A DNA stretch of 64,000 bases from Bacteroidia bacterium (GTDB lineage: Bacteria; Bacteroidota; Bacteroidia; Flavobacteriales; Flavobacteriaceae). Location: NCBI GenBank assembly GCA_030427585.1, contig JAUIBW010000006.1, forward strand, positions 62,001 through 126,000, given 5' to 3'. Shown here in pieces: positions 46,577 through 54,829 of the stretch. Position 1 is the stretch's first letter. Every line of letters starts with the position of its first letter. The position numbers and the translations under genes are program-made. Below the pieces are notes generated by a model. It saw only the letters and a list, made by a program, of their open reading frames with translations. It was not told where the DNA came from and searched no databases.

Positions 46577-47362
46577 TCATATTTCTATTTCTCCGACTAG
46601 GTATGGAACCGAATGTCCGCTAAGAAAAACGCGATTTCCTTCTAATTTACAATCTAATTCTCCTCTACGAGCAGACAATTGCTGAGCTTTAAGATCATTT
46701 TTTCCTAGTTTTTTAGCCCAAAATGGAACCAAAGAAGCATGAGCAGAGCCTGTAACCGGGTCTTCTGGTTGAATAATACCATTTGCATCAAATACACGAG
46801 AAACAAAGTCTGCGTGTTTTCCCTCGGCAGTGATTACAATACATAAATAGGGTAGGTCCTTAAGTAAATCGAGTTTAGGATTTTCATTTAGTACTTCTTC
46901 TTCAGACGAAAGCCTGATTACCAAATCACGAGCAGCAAAAGTAGCAATAGGTTTTGCTTTCAAAGCTTGGTGAATTTCAGATGGAATTTCAATAGGTTCT
47001 GGTGGTCTCGAAGGAAAATCCAATGTGATTGCTCCATTATCCTCTTTTTTAGCTTTTAGAATTCCGCTTTTTGAAGAAAATGTAACTTCATTAATAGAAG
47101 TATCAAGATAGTTGAAAATTACATATGCCGATGCAAGTGTTGCATGACCGCATAAGTCAATTTCGGCATGAGGCATAAACCATCTTATTTCGTAGATGGT
47201 ATCTTTTTTTACAAAAAAACCGGTTTCTGCCAAATTATTTTCTACTGCTATATTCTGTAGAGTTTGATCTTCTAACCAATGTGGCAAATGGCATATTGCC
47301 GCAGGGTTGCCCCCAAATAGTGTTTTGGTAAAAGCATCGATCTGATACATTGAAATTTTCAT
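46577..47362 (-). CDS. PhzF-family isomerase
   Basis: A 261-aa protein of the PhzF / diaminopimelate-epimerase-like fold. Landmarks are MYQIDAFTKTLFGGNPAAIC at the N-terminus, the catalytic Glu in NNLAETGFFV near residue 45, DLCGHATLASAYVIF near 70, and PEDPVTGSAHASLVPFW near 205. Phenazine genes are absent, so it is more likely a general isomerase than a phenazine enzyme. It lies 20 bases after the SDR gene. Confidence 0.93.
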   Translation of the reverse strand: MKISMYQIDAFTKTLFGGNPAAICHLPHWLEDQTLQNIAVENNLAETGFFVKKDTIYEIRWFMPHAEIDLCGHATLASAYVIFNYLDTSINEVTFSSKSGILKAKKEDNGAITLDFPSRPPEPIEIPSEIHQALKAKPIATFAARDLVIRLSSEEEVLNENPKLDLLKDLPYLCIVITAEGKHADFVSRVFDANGIIQPEDPVTGSAHASLVPFWAKKLGKNDLKAQQLSARRGELDCKLEGNRVFLSGHSVPYLVGEIEI

Positions 47363-47381
47363 AATTTGATGTGTTTCGTTA

Positions 47382-47981
47382 TTAATATATTTTACAAATA
47401 GTACCTGTGTTGTTATTATTGAATAGTTGTTTGTAGCTATCTACTACTTCTGTAATATTAACAGGGTAGTATCCAGCAAATTTTTGGTCTTCAGGAAAAT
47501 CTCCTGCAATAGCACCAGGAGCTACAATATTTAGCCGAATTCCTCGATCTAGTTCTTTTGATGCAGCATGAACAAAGCTATGCAAAGCACCATTTACCAG
47601 TGATAATCCGACAGCATTGGGTTCATAATGCTCTGCCAAAATACCAGTTGTTAAGGTTATTGAGGCATTGTCATTTATATAATCTTTTGCGACATGTACA
47701 AGGTTTACTTGCCCCATTAGTTTACTATGTATCCCTATATAATAATCATCTTCTGTTAATTCTGATAATGGTTTCCAGGAAGCTGTGCCTGCTGCATTAA
47801 TTACTGCATCTATTTTAGGTAGTTTTTCAAATAACACTTCTATAGATTTTTTATCTGTAATATCTACAGGATAGGATTTACTATTTCGATGAGCACCAAA
47901 TACATCATTGTATTCATTCTTAAGAGTGCCATAAATTGCACTGCCTATTGTACCGGTAGCACCAATAACTAAGATTTTCAT
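47382..47981 (-). CDS. Short-chain dehydrogenase/reductase
   Basis: A 199-aa SDR, shorter than usual. The NADP motif is VIGATGTIGSAIYGTL at residue 4, NAAGTASWKPLSEL near 62 matches the NAG motif, and ITLTTGILAEHYEP replaces the usual Ser-Tyr region. The C-terminal half retains GIRLNIVAPGAI. The canonical YxxxK is not clear (LSLVNGALHSFVHAASKE), so activity needs testing. It lies 13 bases after the cupin gene in the same operon. Confidence 0.87.
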   Translation of the reverse strand: MKILVIGATGTIGSAIYGTLKNEYNDVFGAHRNSKSYPVDITDKKSIEVLFEKLPKIDAVINAAGTASWKPLSELTEDDYYIGIHSKLMGQVNLVHVAKDYINDNASITLTTGILAEHYEPNAVGLSLVNGALHSFVHAASKELDRGIRLNIVAPGAIAGDFPEDQKFAGYYPVNITEVVDSYKQLFNNNNTGTICKIY

Positions 47982-47993
47982 ACATTTTTCTTT

Positions 47994-48359
47994 TTAGATA
48001 GTTTCTAATTTATCTTGCGTTAGACTTCCTGGAGCATTCCCTGTATTGATTGTAGTGTTGGGTTCGAAGAGCATTACAGAAACTTCTTGTTCTGCTACTG
48101 GCCTATGCTCTGTTCCTTTTGGAATAATCAAAAACTCATTGGCTTTTAAGTGTATGGTTCGATCACGAAACTCCATTTTAAATTCACCATTTACAACATA
48201 AAACATTTCATCTTCGTTATCATGTTTATGCCATACAAATTCACCTTTGAACTTAACTAATTTTACATGTTGTCCATTAAGTTCTCCTACGATTCGTGGA
48301 TTCCAATGATCAGAAAAGAGGGAGAGCTTGTCGTTGATGTTTACTTTTTCTATATCCAT
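47994..48359 (-). CDS. Cupin-domain protein
   Basis: A 121-aa single cupin. The metal site is WHKHDNEDEMFYVVNGEFKM (H-x-H...E) near residues 39-58 and PKGTEHRP near 93. Members of this family act as small metal-dependent enzymes or sensors of small molecules. It is the first gene after the internal operator at 48380-48399, so its expression can be set separately from arsR. Confidence 0.87.
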   Translation of the reverse strand: MDIEKVNINDKLSLFSDHWNPRIVGELNGQHVKLVKFKGEFVWHKHDNEDEMFYVVNGEFKMEFRDRTIHLKANEFLIIPKGTEHRPVAEQEVSVMLFEPNTTINTGNAPGSLTQDKLETI

Positions 48360-48379
48360 TTTGATATTATTATAACTAT

Positions 48380-48399
48380 ATATTTAGTTTTATAGATAT
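48380..48399 (-). promoter_or_regulatory. ArsR operator 2, before the cupin operon
   Basis: The 20-base site ATATTTA-GTTTTA-TAGATAT is a palindrome with one mismatched pair. It differs from operator 1 at only two positions. It ends 20 bases before the cupin ATG. Confidence 0.6.
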
Positions 48400-48414
48400 G
48401 TTTTTTAAAATTTT

Positions 48415-48726
48415 TTATAACTCTTCGTTTATGGTTTCTAAAAATTCTTTAATTACCGATTCGTTCCTTTTAAAATAGGTCCATTTCCCATGTCTTGTGG
48501 TAATTAACAAACCAGCCTTATGCATACCGGTTAGATAATGTGATATAGTAGGTTGTGATAAACCTGATTTATCTTTGATATGTTGTCCACATACACCATC
48601 GTTAAAATGCCCAAGCTCTTCGTGTGGAGGGAAATTAGCTTCAGGATCTTTTAGCCATTTTAGTATATCTAAACGTGTAGCATTAGATAAAGCTTTATTT
48701 ATTTCAAGTATTCTCGCATTGTTCAT
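48415..48726 (-). CDS. ArsR-family transcriptional regulator
   Basis: A 103-aa winged-HTH regulator: LSNATRLDILKWLKDPEANF, then HIKDKSGLSQPTISHYLTGM (recognition helix) and LLITTRHGKWTYFKRNE. A single Cys (GVCGQ) lies before the recognition helix; no metal-binding CxC pair is seen, so it may sense a small molecule. Near-identical palindromes lie before it and before the next gene, suggesting that it represses both itself and the cupin/SDR/PhzF/racemase genes. Confidence 0.92.
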   Translation of the reverse strand: MNNARILEINKALSNATRLDILKWLKDPEANFPPHEELGHFNDGVCGQHIKDKSGLSQPTISHYLTGMHKAGLLITTRHGKWTYFKRNESVIKEFLETINEEL

Positions 48727-48739
48727 ATTACAAATATAT

Positions 48740-48759
48740 ATATTTAATTTTATAAATAT
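48740..48759 (-). promoter_or_regulatory. ArsR operator 1, before arsR
   Basis: The site ATATTTA-ATTTTA-TAAATAT is a perfect 7-bp palindrome with a 6-base centre. It lies 14 bases upstream of the ArsR ATG. AT-richness raises the chance-match risk, but the near copy at 48380 supports function. Confidence 0.6.
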
Positions 48760-48960
48760 GATAAAAATCTTTTCATGATGCTTACTTTATGCTAAATAGC
48801 TATTATTTTTCAATTTAACATGTTGATAATTAATCTTTTGTGAAATAATTTAATTTTACCGTGTAACAAAAATAGGGAATGCTCGTCTAGTAAGTGTAGG
48901 CAGTAAAGAAATGATTAATTTCTTGAAGATAAGCAAATTAGTTTTAACGATACCTATAGG

Positions 48961-48996
48961 GCGCGTATCTTGATACATCTTGAGATGAGTGCTTTT
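48961..48996 (+). repeat. Conserved-loop hairpin, copy 1
   Basis: The 36-base unit starts GCGCGTATCT, has the loop TGATACATCTTG, and closes with AGATGAGTGC and TTTT. The stem has one mismatch and several G-U pairs. It is 31 of 36 identical to copy 2 exactly 120 bases downstream; the loop is fully conserved. A 20-codon ORF (ATG at 48911) runs into it but has no other support. Confidence 0.65.
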
Positions 48997-49080
48997 AAAA
49001 AAGGTTTATTTGCTTAAACCAATCATAGAATTGAGGTTCTATACTGTAAGGAATTCTTGATTCAAACAATATAAATAAGA

Positions 49081-49116
49081 GCGTTTATCCTGATACATCT
49101 TGGGATAAGTGCTTTT
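49081..49116 (+). repeat. Conserved-loop hairpin, copy 2
   Basis: GCGTTTATCC pairs with GGGATAAGTGC-type sequence around the same 12-base loop as copy 1, and a T7 run follows, so it could also terminate transcription. A T-A pair in copy 1 is C-G here, a compensatory change. It lies in the 516-base gap upstream of the six-Cys peptide gene. Confidence 0.65.
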
Positions 49117-49242
49117 TTTATGGTTATTCTAATAATTAAACAGTACTTTTTTTGAGTTTTTCCTGTATCCAGATACCGTGTAATTATATTAATTTTACTG
49201 AGATTAGTATGAAATCTCAATTAACCATAAATATTTACACAA

Positions 49243-49434
49243 ATGAAAATCATCTTAGACTTGGATGGCGTAAAAACTCTTAGTAAAGAAGAGCAAAGCA
49301 AAATCTCTGGGGCAGGACGTTATGCCTGCACACAAAGAGGTAGAATGTGTTGTGAACTAGCTCCCGGGGGTCCGTTCTGTGATGCGGGTATCTGTACGGG
49401 TATTGGTGGATCTGGAGGTTGTCTTTGGTATTGA
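49243..49434 (+). CDS. Six-cysteine peptide with leader (bacteriocin-like precursor)
   Basis: A 63-aa peptide. The N-terminal part (~1-24; GVKTLSKEEQSKISGAG) has the LSKEE...I.G(A/G) form of Bacteroidota double-glycine-type leaders, with GA as the probable cleavage site. The predicted core has six Cys: one in RYAC, a CC pair, then FC, IC and a last Cys near LWY, with several Gly. It could form three disulfides or be a modified peptide. No transporter or modifying enzyme is adjacent. It has its own terminator and a structured upstream region. Confidence 0.72.
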   Translation: MKIILDLDGVKTLSKEEQSKISGAGRYACTQRGRMCCELAPGGPFCDAGICTGIGGSGGCLWY

Positions 49435-49458
49435 TTATTACTCGAAAAACAAGTTCAA

Positions 49459-49490
49459 AAACGAGACTGAAATGCAACAGTCTCGTTTTT
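49459..49490 (+). terminator. Intrinsic terminator of the six-Cys peptide gene
   Basis: AAAACGAGACTG and CAGTCTCGTTTT form a 12-bp perfect stem with an 8-base loop, followed by TTGTTT. It can also serve the convergent M28 gene. Confidence 0.88.
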
Positions 49491-49531
49491 TGTTTAATCG
49501 CAATTGGTTATTCTAAACTTGATAATAATAA

Positions 49532-51088
49532 TTAGTTTACTCCTCCTTTTCTGTTAGGACTTCTTAATTCTGGCCAGATATGTTGTTTTTTGGTACGTTT
49601 ATTTATTGGTAATACACTTTTTTCTCTAGAAGTTTTTTTAGGATCTTCACTAGCCTTGTATGCCAGAATTGCAGTTAGAATTACATTATTTAGTACATCA
49701 TCAAATATAATTTTATCGTATGTATCACGATTTGTGTGCCAAGTATAATTCCAGTACGACCAATTAAGTGAACTTAATGAAAACGCGGGAGCTCCGGCTG
49801 ATACGAAAGAAGCATAATCAGAACCGCCCCCGCCAGGAATCCCCGGGAACGTAGTTTCTATATGCTTCGTAATGTTTTCGGGAACAGCTTCTAACCATCT
49901 TCCTACATAATCATAAGAATGCAAGAATCCCTGTCCAGACAAGCGAACCACACGGCCTGTACCGTTATCCTGATTAAATAAGGCTTGTACACCCGCTACA
50001 ATTTTTGGATGATCTTCTACAAAAGCTCTGGATCCATTTAAACCTTGTTCTTCACTTCCCCATAGTCCAATAAGTATGGTTCGTTTGGGATTAGGATATA
50101 TTTTTTTAAGAATACGTGCAGCTTCCATCATAGTTATGGTTCCGGTCCCATTATCTGTTGCTCCAGTACCGCCATCCCACGAATCAAAATGGGCAGAAAG
50201 AATAATATATTCATCAGGTTTTTCGGTTCCCTTTATTTCTGCAATTGTATTAAATGTAGACATCATTCCTAATTCTTTAGATTCTGAAACTACTTTTATT
50301 TTTGGATTAGAACCATGCTGCACAAGACGATATAACATGCCATAATCCTCTAATGACAGATCTACTGTTGGTATTTTTTTTGTTTGAGCACTAAATATTT
50401 TGTTCACTCCAAATCCTTTAGACCAATTACTTTGTACTATTCCTACAGCGCCAGCTTGTTCTAAAGCAGGAGTGAGAGTTCGACGATTATATCCAGTTTT
50501 TTTTATGTTTTCTCGCCATGCTTTTGTTTGCTGACTTCTTTGTTCTTTCATTTTTTTGAAGGACTCTTCTGTAGCAAATTCTTCCCAATTATAATCAGGT
50601 CTCCCTGTAGGTTGATTCATAGATGTCATTACAATTTTGCCTTTTACATTTGGTAACCATTTTTGAAAAGCAATTGAATCTTTTACTTCTGGGATAACAA
50701 TTAACTCGGCTACAATACCAGCACTATCGGTACCAGGACTCCAAGCTAGTTGAGTCCCTTCAAGAGATTTTACCCAAGGGGATACCATATCAATGTGAGT
50801 AATTCCCCGTTCCCATCCACGCCATTCTCCCCATTTTTCATTTCTGGCCTCAATTCCCCAGATTTTATATTTAGCAACAGCCCAATCATGAGCTTGTTGC
50901 ATTTGTGGGGTACCAACTAATCTAGGTCCAATACCATCCATAAGTTCATGTGCCAGTTCTTTTAATTGAGAGTTTTCTGTGGCTTCTTTAATAATTTTTT
51001 CAATTAATGGATCTTTATCCTGTGCCGATGTGACAAAACAACAAAAATACATTACTATAATTACGATAAGTGTGAGTATGCGTTTCAT
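49532..51088 (-). CDS. Secreted M28 metallopeptidase with PA domain
   Basis: I use the ATG at 51088 (MKRILTLIVII), giving 518 aa with a signal peptide ending near FVTSAQD; the ORF's first 16 residues are an unlikely extension. A PA-type insert spans ~120-290. The M28 zinc site is complete: HFDSWDGGTGATDNGTG near residue 318, the catalytic SEEQGLNGS near 358, FNQDNGTG near 385, and the last ligand in YTWHTNRDTYDKI near 470. It would be an exported aminopeptidase or carboxypeptidase. It ends just after the peptide gene's terminator. Confidence 0.93.
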   Translation of the reverse strand: MKRILTLIVIIVMYFCCFVTSAQDKDPLIEKIIKEATENSQLKELAHELMDGIGPRLVGTPQMQQAHDWAVAKYKIWGIEARNEKWGEWRGWERGITHIDMVSPWVKSLEGTQLAWSPGTDSAGIVAELIVIPEVKDSIAFQKWLPNVKGKIVMTSMNQPTGRPDYNWEEFATEESFKKMKEQRSQQTKAWRENIKKTGYNRRTLTPALEQAGAVGIVQSNWSKGFGVNKIFSAQTKKIPTVDLSLEDYGMLYRLVQHGSNPKIKVVSESKELGMMSTFNTIAEIKGTEKPDEYIILSAHFDSWDGGTGATDNGTGTITMMEAARILKKIYPNPKRTILIGLWGSEEQGLNGSRAFVEDHPKIVAGVQALFNQDNGTGRVVRLSGQGFLHSYDYVGRWLEAVPENITKHIETTFPGIPGGGGSDYASFVSAGAPAFSLSSLNWSYWNYTWHTNRDTYDKIIFDDVLNNVILTAILAYKASEDPKKTSREKSVLPINKRTKKQHIWPELRSPNRKGGVN

Positions 51089-51214
51089 GTAGATTGATTT
51101 TTTATTTCTACAATTTAAACATATCAATATTTTCATGGTTTTTATTTAACAAAACCTTAATTCATTTGATATAATTATTTTAGGAAAACAAAATAATCAC
51201 TATTCTTGCATACG

Positions 51215-52429
51215 ATGAATATTGTTCCCGAAATAATAACTAAAAGACTTGCTGTTAAGGTAAGACCTGCTGCAGAAAAGATAATAAAACAAGGACATCC
51301 CTGGATTTTTGAAGATAGCATTATAAAGCAAAATACAGTAGGAGAAGCGGGCGATTTGGTGATTGTTTATGATACTAAAAAGAATACTTTTTTAGCTTGT
51401 GGTTTATATGACCCATATTCTCCTATACGTATCAAATTGATTCAATTTAAGAAAGCAGCACAGATTAATGAAGAGTGGTTTGTTGAAAAAATTTCTGAGG
51501 CTTACAAAAAACGAACCCCTTTATTAGAAACAGATACAAATAGTTACCGATTGTTATTTGGAGAGAATGACCATCTTCCCGGATGTATTGCAGATGTGTA
51601 TGATCAAGTTCTGGTAATTAAGTTATATTCACATATTTGGTTTCCTTATCTAAATTGGATCATACAACATCTGGTTGCTATATCAGGTTGTAACTGTGCT
51701 GTGCTTAGGTTAAGTAGATTGTTACAATCTAGAGGTAAAGTATATGATTTAAAAGATGGCCATGTAATCTATGGAGCTCTGAAGGATGAAGTTGTGGTTT
51801 TTAGAGAACATGGAGTTTTATTTTCTGCAAATGTAATTAAAGGTCATAAAACAGGATATTTTCTTGATCACCGGCATAATAGAAAAAGAGTAGGGGAGCT
51901 TGCCTATAATAAAACTCTTTTAGATGTATTTTCTTATGCTGGTGGGTTTTCGGTTCATGCTTTAAAAGGTGGTGCAAAGAAAGTAGCAAGTTTGGATATT
52001 AGTAAGCATGCTTTGGATATGGCTAAAGAGAATGCTGCTTTAAACATGCATAATGGAAAACATGATATTATTGTAGCCGACGCTTTTGATGGATTACAGA
52101 AATTAATAGATCATAAAACCGTATTTGACATTGTGGTAATAGATCCACCTTCTTTTGCGAAAAGAGCAAACGAAATTCATAAAGCTATGATTAGTTATGC
52201 CCGATTAGCAGAATTGGGTTCATATCTGGTATCTCCTAATGGGATTTTGGTTTTGGCTTCTTGTTCTTCTAGGGTTTTGGCTAAGGACTTTTTTAAAATT
52301 TCTGAAGAGAGCATTCTTAAATCTGGAAGAAGCTTTAATGTATTAGAAAAAACCAATCATGATATTGATCATCCCGTTTCCTTTCCTGAAGGAGCCTACC
52401 TTAAATGCGGATACTATAGACTTGATTAA
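51215..52429 (+). CDS. Class I SAM-dependent rRNA methyltransferase (RlmI-like)
   Basis: A 404-aa protein starting at the ATG at 51215; the ORF-track start is a TTG. An N-terminal PUA domain (LAVKVRPAAEKIIKQGHPWI) is followed by a RlmI-type central domain and a Rossmann methyltransferase domain (LLDVFSYAGGFSVHALKGGA near residue 245; VIDPPSFAKRANEIHKA near 312; LASCSSRVL near 350). RlmI methylates a cytosine of 23S rRNA at C5. The family is secure; the exact base is not. Confidence 0.9.
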   Translation: MNIVPEIITKRLAVKVRPAAEKIIKQGHPWIFEDSIIKQNTVGEAGDLVIVYDTKKNTFLACGLYDPYSPIRIKLIQFKKAAQINEEWFVEKISEAYKKRTPLLETDTNSYRLLFGENDHLPGCIADVYDQVLVIKLYSHIWFPYLNWIIQHLVAISGCNCAVLRLSRLLQSRGKVYDLKDGHVIYGALKDEVVVFREHGVLFSANVIKGHKTGYFLDHRHNRKRVGELAYNKTLLDVFSYAGGFSVHALKGGAKKVASLDISKHALDMAKENAALNMHNGKHDIIVADAFDGLQKLIDHKTVFDIVVIDPPSFAKRANEIHKAMISYARLAELGSYLVSPNGILVLASCSSRVLAKDFFKISEESILKSGRSFNVLEKTNHDIDHPVSFPEGAYLKCGYYRLD

Positions 52430-52625
52430 ATGATACCAGATTTATCTAAATAAGCCTTGATATTATATTATTTTTTATTGTTTTCCAAAGACATAAACCT
52501 TTGCTTTTTTTTGATAAATTTTTAATACTATAATTTGTAGTGTTATAGTTTTATAAATGTTTGATTTATTACTAAGAAATTGTAATCATTAAAAGGTTTA
52601 ATCCATATTCCTTCATATGATAAAA

Positions 52626-52665
52626 TTTAAAACGAGATGGATATGATGATCCATCTCGTTTTAAA
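52626..52665. terminator. Bidirectional terminator between rlmI-like and OmpA genes
   Basis: TTTAAAACGAGATGGAT pairs perfectly with ATCCATCTCGTTTTAAA over 17 bp with a 6-base loop. Confidence 0.88.
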
Positions 52666-52699
52666 AAAATAACGTAGTTGTTATTTTAAAAAGATATGA

Positions 52700-53533
52700 T
52701 TAGTTAGAAGACAACATTGCAAAAAACTTATCCATATTTGGTAATAATACGATTCTTGTACGTCTGTTTATCGCCATATTTTCTTCACTATCATTCTCTA
52801 CAAGAGGTTTATAACTGCTTCTTCCGGAAGCAATTAACTTGGCAGGGTCAACATTGTAGTTAGATTGTAGTTTTCTAATAATGGATGTTGCTCTTTTTAC
52901 ACTTAAATCCCAGTTATCTTGCACTACTGCATTGCTAATGGTTCTTGGATCAGTATGGCCCTCTACCATTACTTCAATACTTGGCTCAGAATTAATTACA
53001 TCTGCTAACTTTTTTAATACTTCATCAGCTTTATTACTTATTCTGTAACTACCGCTTTTGAATAACATTTTATCAGAAATAGATATCATAACTACGGTAT
53101 TATCGATATCTATAGAAATATCTTCATCTTGTTTTAGATCATCTGATAAAGAATTTTTTAAATTATGAGATACTGCCAAATTCATCGAATCTTTTAAGGA
53201 TTTAGCTTCCTGAAGCTTTTGTTGATCAACTTTGGCTAAGGTTTCCTTCATTTTCTCTTTGGTCTTGTTAGATATTGCAGCAACATCTTCTACCATTACC
53301 ATTTTTTCGTCATTAGAGTCTTTTAAAGAATTTATCTTAGCATTATAATCCGCTACTCTAGCTTCAATTTTAGCGAATTTACCTTCTAATTCATCTTTTT
53401 CTACTGCAGTCTTTTGTAATGTACTACGAGTGTCTTGTAGTTCCTGCTCTAATGCAACATATTTCTTCTTTGACACACACGATGTCATGATTAATGCCCC
53501 CGACAAAGCAATAAATGTGAATGATCTTTTCAT
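52700..53533 (-). CDS. OmpA-family peptidoglycan-associated lipoprotein
   Basis: A 277-aa lipoprotein (ALIMTSCVSKKKY). A long coiled-coil (~25-120; EQELQDTRSTLQKTAVEKDE) precedes the OmpA C-terminal domain (~150-270), with VEGHTDPRTISNAVV and LSVKRATSIIRKL and an NRRTRIVL end. It binds peptidoglycan and ties the outer membrane to the wall. The gene is single and terminates at the bidirectional hairpin. Confidence 0.92.
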   Translation of the reverse strand: MKRSFTFIALSGALIMTSCVSKKKYVALEQELQDTRSTLQKTAVEKDELEGKFAKIEARVADYNAKINSLKDSNDEKMVMVEDVAAISNKTKEKMKETLAKVDQQKLQEAKSLKDSMNLAVSHNLKNSLSDDLKQDEDISIDIDNTVVMISISDKMLFKSGSYRISNKADEVLKKLADVINSEPSIEVMVEGHTDPRTISNAVVQDNWDLSVKRATSIIRKLQSNYNVDPAKLIASGRSSYKPLVENDSEENMAINRRTRIVLLPNMDKFFAMLSSN

Positions 53534-53872
53534 GGTTATTTAATTAATAATTAGTGTTATTTTAAACTACTACTACGGTCATTTATTGTTGTACTAATTA
53601 CTAATGTTTTCATATCAATTTCTTAAAAAGTGTTAATAATTTTTTGGATATATATTATCCCGTAAAATAGCTACGGAAAGCCTGTACAGCTTGATTTTGT
53701 TAATGTGTTGATTATCAAAATTATATGATGATTGTCGAAAAAAAGATGGTAGATGTTAAAAAATAAATTATTAACTTATTGTAATAACGTATTATTTTTA
53801 CAGTTATATTGTAGAAAATAAACCCTATTACCCAGGTCTACTTTAATTACTAAAAAAGTATAACAATAATTG
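53534..53872. other. Intergenic region, no feature seen
   Basis: About 340 AT-rich bases between divergent genes. I see no ORF, stable hairpin or full TAnnTTTG box; it must contain both promoters. Confidence 0.5.
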
Positions 53873-54829
53873 ATGTTTTTAATTAAAAAAAGACTTGTAT
53901 TTTACTTTCTGATATTTTCACCATTCTTAATGGTGGTAGCACAAGAAACTTTAGAGCAAACAGAAAATATTCCTGTTGATCACAAAAAATTAGTCGTACA
54001 AGGTGAGATCATTTGCTTACCCATTTATCCAAAAAAAAATAGTAATTATTTTCCTGAAGAAAATGATTTATTAGAAAATTTAGAAGCCTATAATACAAAA
54101 TGGGACAACCAACAATTTAATCCATATTGGAATGAAGAACTTACATTTCCCTTTCAGTTGGCATTTCAAGAAGAAGATTTTTCACCACCGGTTGATCGCA
54201 AAATGGTAGTTACATCTCGTTATGGTTGGAGAAGAGGGCGACCACATCAAGGTATAGATATTGACCTTCAGGTTGGAGATAGTGTAAAATCGATATTAGA
54301 AGGTAAAATTAGATATGTTGGATATCATGGTGGACATGGAAATACAGTAGTGGTACGGCACTATAATGGATTAGAAACAGTATATGCACATCTTTCTAAA
54401 TCACTGGTGAAAGAGAACGACGAGGTAAAAAAAGGGCAAACTATAGGCACTGGGGGGGTAACAGGAAATGCAAGAGGAAGTCATTTACATTTAGAAGTTC
54501 GGTATCATGGTAAAAGTATTAATCCAGAATATTTATTCGAGTTTGCCAATGATACAAAAATTCGATCAGATACTCTTTTTGTAACTAAGAAATGGATGAC
54601 CCCCAGATATCATAGATCTACTCGCATGAGTAAAATCGTTATTCATAAAACTATAGAAGATATTGCCAGGATTAAAGAAGAACAAAAAAAGATTTATACA
54701 GTGCGTAGAGGAGATACTCTTCATCGAATAGCCAATAAATATGGATTGGCAGTTTCTGAAATATGTAAAACCAATTCGCTAAAATATAATTCGGTGTTAA
54801 AAATCGGGCAACAAATAATTATAAACTAA
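53873..54829 (+). CDS. M23 peptidoglycan endopeptidase with LysM domain
   Basis: A 318-aa envelope protein starting at the ATG at 53873. A signal peptide (FYFLIFSPFLMVVAQ) is followed by the M23 domain (~115-230): SRYGWRRGRPHQGIDIDLQV supplies the first His and Asp, and GSHLHLEVRYHG the HxH. The C-terminus carries a LysM wall-binding repeat (YTVRRGDTLHRIANKYGLAV). It should cut peptide crosslinks in peptidoglycan during growth or division. Its stop abuts the stop of the convergent kinase gene. Confidence 0.94.
   Translation: MFLIKKRLVFYFLIFSPFLMVVAQETLEQTENIPVDHKKLVVQGEIICLPIYPKKNSNYFPEENDLLENLEAYNTKWDNQQFNPYWNEELTFPFQLAFQEEDFSPPVDRKMVVTSRYGWRRGRPHQGIDIDLQVGDSVKSILEGKIRYVGYHGGHGNTVVVRHYNGLETVYAHLSKSLVKENDEVKKGQTIGTGGVTGNARGSHLHLEVRYHGKSINPEYLFEFANDTKIRSDTLFVTKKWMTPRYHRSTRMSKIVIHKTIEDIARIKEEQKKIYTVRRGDTLHRIANKYGLAVSEICKTNSLKYNSVLKIGQQIIIN

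Noticed and set aside
46577-47362. Phenazine biosynthesis from PhzF
   Set aside because: No other phz genes occur; PhzF-like proteins are widespread outside phenazine producers.
52431-52456. ATACCAGATTTATC as another end of the MITE-like repeat
   Set aside because: Only the first seven bases match the element end and no partner arm is found downstream.
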